This document shows, piece after piece, positions 4,619 through 6,701 of a DNA stretch of 6,701 nt. A program made the position numbers and the translations under genes. This DNA is from Actinomycetes bacterium. Lineage in GTDB: Bacteria; Planctomycetota; Phycisphaerae; JAACET01. Below the pieces are notes generated by a model. The model saw nothing but the letters and a program-made list of their open reading frames with translations. It was not told the DNA's origin and ran no database searches. The DNA lies in NCBI GenBank assembly GCA_030631725.1, contig DAOVKO010000118.1:1-6701 (forward strand), given 5' to 3'. Each line of letters begins with the position of its first letter. Position 1 is the stretch's first letter.

Positions 4619-6576
4619 GAAAGCCAGCGCATGATGTCCTGATAGGTGAGCAGGAGAAACAGCGCCGCAATGGCCGCGATCCCAATGCTCGTGGCAATTG
4701 TCTGAACCCGTACGGAAACCGGCGAACCCTTTATCTTCTCAAACAGCAGGAATAAGGCGTGTCCCCCATCGAGTAAGGGGATGGGTAGAAAATTAACCAT
4801 AGCCAGGTTCACACCGATCATGCCCATGAAGTAGAGAAAATATGTAATCCCGCCCTGCTTGAGTACCATAAAGCTCAGGTGTGTGATCCCCACCGGCCCA
4901 GCCAGAGCGTCGGTCCCTATGCTGCCTTGAGCAACACGAGTGATAGTCAGATAGATGCTCTGTATAAAAAACCAGGTCTTGTGCAAGCCGATATAGACAG
5001 CTTCGGGCAGGGAATCGGTCTTGACCGTTATCAGGTCTGCCTTGGTGTCCACATCGGCAAAGAAACGCCAACCATGCTGCCAGACAGAGCTATGGGCCGG
5101 GGGCACGGTTAGCCAGATCGATTTAGTGTTTCCTTCAAAAGAGTAAGTCAGCTTGGCACGCGAGCCGGCCCGCTCCTGGAGTCGCCCAATCACATCCGAC
5201 CAGTTCATCAAAGGCTTATCATCGAGTTTCAGCAGCTTCGCCCCGGCGGGGATATCGACTTTTAGCGTGGCCCGCGAGCCGTCCGCTGCAACCTTGCCCT
5301 GCTCATTCTTGTCCGCTTTGGCATAATCACTGGCCGCGATCAGGTTTTGATAATCCGCCTCCTGAACTATCCCCAAGGCTTTGTCTTTATGCTTCTTTGA
5401 GCGGGGCGTTATCTGCAGATTCAGGGTTTTGCCTGCTCGCAGGACACTGATGGGCACCTGGCGGCCTTCGGCATCCGCAGCTATCCCGGCCAGGGCTGCG
5501 TTGCTGGGCCAAGGGTGGTTGTCAAAAGAGGTGATAGCGTCACCGGGTTTCAAGCCGGCTTTTTCGGCCGGACTGTCTTTCTTGATGTCGCTAATCTTTG
5601 CCGGGGGAATCAGGCCCAGAACGTTCGAGCCGGCTACCAAGTGAGGCCGAAGCATAATGAGCCCCAGCTTTTGTCCATCCCGAACGGCAATAATAGCCGT
5701 GGGCTTATCACGCCGTTCATTCACCGCCTCGGCAAACTTATAGTACTTATCGTAATAGCGTTCTTCACCGTCGAATTTCAAACCGACAATAGTGTCACCC
5801 TTTTCCAGACCATCCGCCCCGGCATAGTCCCTAGCCCTATAGACCGTCAGACTAGCCGGCGGCTCGACACCTATTCCACGGATTTTTGCCGTGGAATCCA
5901 AATACGGCAGAACACTCATCTCCAAAGGACCTGCCTGGCCTGGTCTTTGAACTTGCAGAAGGACCTCCTGGCCCTTCGGGGCCAAGGCGATGCGCATACG
6001 CAGTTCGCCGAAGTCTCGGACGCCCTTTCCATCGACGGCCAGAATCGTATCCCCCGGCAAAATGCCCGCCTTGTAGGCCGGCTTATAGGGAGTAACCGTC
6101 CCCACCTCCGCCGGCTGAAATTCCACGCCGGTAAAGCGAAACAGGACAACAAAAAGGGCCAAGGCACAAATCATATTCATGACCACCCCGGCGAAGATGA
6201 CCAAAAAGCGCTGCCCGACGGACTTACTGCAAAAGGCCCGCTCATCATCTACCCGGGCTTCCGGATGCAGGTCGTCCTGGCCGAGCATCTTGAGGTAACC
6301 GCCCAAGGGAAACACTGAGATGCGGTAGTCTGTCTCGCCGCGTTTGAACCCCAGCAGTCTTCGACCAAAACCCAAGCTGAATACCTCCACTCGGATACCC
6401 ATCCACTTGGCTGCCAAAAAGTGTCCCAACTCATGGACAAAGATCAGCAGGCCCAGACCGATAGCCAGCAGTAGAATGGGCCAGGCCCTATCAACAACCT
6501 GACTGAGCCATTTGGGCACCTCCGCCAGGATCAAGCCGCCTTCGGCCAATGTCAAACAGTCGCTCAGGCAATGCAT
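4615..6576 (-). CDS. rseP: RseP-family site-2 zinc metalloprotease with multiple PDZ-like domains
   Basis: RseP-type proteases cut membrane-embedded substrates such as anti-sigma factors and leftover signal peptides. The 653-residue protein carries the zinc motif HELGH (48-52) in the first membrane helix (about 32-52), membrane segments at about 121-147, 576-600 and 627-649, and the third-ligand motif LDGGH (602-606). The periplasmic part between is long: PDZ-like modules at about 151-215 (GILPGDTILAVDG), 234-312 (GLEKGDTIVGL), 320-392 (GLKPGDAITSFDN) and a degenerate one at about 402-492 (PAGAKLLKLDDKPL). E. coli RseP is about 450 residues with two PDZ domains, so this is about 200 longer. 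The 5' end overlaps dxr by 13 bases. ATG 6576 has GAGGTG 5 bases upstream. The 3' end interlocks with the mnmE stop. It could also be called MmpA-like; substrate unknown. Confidence 0.95.
   Translation of the reverse strand: MHCLSDCLTLAEGGLILAEVPKWLSQVVDRAWPILLLAIGLGLLIFVHELGHFLAAKWMGIRVEVFSLGFGRRLLGFKRGETDYRISVFPLGGYLKMLGQDDLHPEARVDDERAFCSKSVGQRFLVIFAGVVMNMICALALFVVLFRFTGVEFQPAEVGTVTPYKPAYKAGILPGDTILAVDGKGVRDFGELRMRIALAPKGQEVLLQVQRPGQAGPLEMSVLPYLDSTAKIRGIGVEPPASLTVYRARDYAGADGLEKGDTIVGLKFDGEERYYDKYYKFAEAVNERRDKPTAIIAVRDGQKLGLIMLRPHLVAGSNVLGLIPPAKISDIKKDSPAEKAGLKPGDAITSFDNHPWPSNAALAGIAADAEGRQVPISVLRAGKTLNLQITPRSKKHKDKALGIVQEADYQNLIAASDYAKADKNEQGKVAADGSRATLKVDIPAGAKLLKLDDKPLMNWSDVIGRLQERAGSRAKLTYSFEGNTKSIWLTVPPAHSSVWQHGWRFFADVDTKADLITVKTDSLPEAVYIGLHKTWFFIQSIYLTITRVAQGSIGTDALAGPVGITHLSFMVLKQGGITYFLYFMGMIGVNLAMVNFLPIPLLDGGHALFLLFEKIKGSPVSVRVQTIATSIGIAAIAALFLLLTYQDIMRWLS
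5873..5897. repeat. Perfect 9-bp inverted repeat inside rseP
   Basis: ATTCCACGG (5873-5881) and CCGTGGAAT (5889-5897) form a perfect 9-bp stem with a 7-base loop (ATTTTTG on the plus strand). It lies in the codons of the linker between the first and second PDZ-like modules. No T run follows on either strand close enough for a standard terminator. It may be chance or a structure or binding site. Confidence 0.45.
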
Positions 6577-6701
6577 TTACGCACCTCATTCACAGCCCAG
6601 TCGGCAGCTGCCAGGATGTGGGCCAAATCGGGCTCAGAAATCAACTCATGATGGTCAAGCACGGTTTTAGCCAATACAGGTATATCGGTAAGTCGGATAC
6701 G
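6564..6701 (-). CDS. dxr: 1-deoxy-D-xylulose 5-phosphate reductoisomerase, C-terminal end (partial)
   Basis: Dxr converts 1-deoxy-D-xylulose 5-phosphate to 2-C-methyl-D-erythritol 4-phosphate with NADPH, the first committed step of the MEP isoprenoid pathway. Only the last 45 residues and the TGA (6566-6564) are in the window. The reading frame is open to the window edge. The segment RIRLTDIPVLAKTVLDHHEL...DLAHILAADWAV-like sequence, ending NEVRKCIA, fits the C-terminal helical domain of Dxr (compare 'FTDI...VL' and the terminal 'ARExA' helix of the E. coli enzyme). Its position directly upstream of rseP is the common dxr-rseP gene order, which strengthens the call. The first base of the window's reverse complement starts a codon. 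The rest of the gene, including the active site, is outside. Confidence 0.8.
   Translation of the reverse strand, partial: RIRLTDIPVLAKTVLDHHELISEPDLAHILAAADWAVNEVRKCIA
6582..6587 (-). promoter_or_regulatory. Ribosome binding site fixing the rseP start, inside dxr
   Basis: GAGGTG on the minus strand lies 5 bases upstream of ATG 6576 and inside the last codons of dxr. It supports the overlapping start over downstream TTG options and implies that rseP translation is coupled to, or follows closely on, dxr termination. Confidence 0.6.

Noticed and set aside
4387..4755. Open frame running past the mnmE stop, considered as a frameshifted mnmE tail
   Set aside because: Its translation past 4600 shows no ITG or FCIGK-like motif and is antisense to the conserved rseP C-terminus. 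The third frame stops at once.
5515..6318. 267-codon plus-strand open frame
   Set aside because: It lies wholly antisense to rseP, whose motifs are clear. The product is low in recognisable domains and looks like a codon-bias shadow.

Overview
The window reads as an ordinary chromosomal housekeeping region of a GC-rich Gram-negative bacterium. It carries Obg, ribosomal protein L27, a type III pantothenate kinase, an MnmE-like GTPase, the site-2 protease RseP and the end of Dxr. My best guess at lineage is Planctomycetota, perhaps a Phycisphaerae-like group. The reasons are the extended RseP with extra PDZ-like modules, the divergent shortened MnmE, and a small secreted protein with a 'YTVTNNTG' core of a kind I associate with that phylum. 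This is an inference from gene style, not from a search.

Layout. Bases 1-254 hold the 5' part of a small membrane protein on the minus strand, cut by the window edge. Bases 255-553 are a divergent intergenic region with weak promoter candidates for both directions. Bases 554-1424 hold a predicted exported protein of unknown function followed by rpmA (L27). A strong intrinsic terminator at 1450-1475 closes that unit. The rest of the gap to 1617 holds a three-copy octamer repeat and a 92-bp hairpin-rich palindromic element. Bases 1618-4618 are a tight plus-strand operon, obg-coaX-mnmE, whose genes overlap as TGATG and ATGA, which suggests translational coupling. Bases 4615-6701 hold rseP and the 3' end of dxr on the minus strand, overlapping by 13 bases. 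The two operons converge at 4615-4618 with interlocked stop codons.

Function. The plus-strand genes serve ribosome assembly and translation (L27, Obg, MnmE-like tRNA-modification GTPase) and the first step of coenzyme A synthesis (CoaX). The minus-strand pair joins isoprenoid synthesis (Dxr) to envelope proteolysis (RseP), a very common bacterial pairing.

I see no mobile element gene, CRISPR array, tRNA, rRNA, defence system or clearly novel system. The real oddities are three departures from family norms: MnmE lacks its C-terminal catalytic Cys motif, CoaX has Asn for the first conserved Asp, and RseP appears to have four PDZ-like modules. The palindromic element in front of obg is also worth a look.
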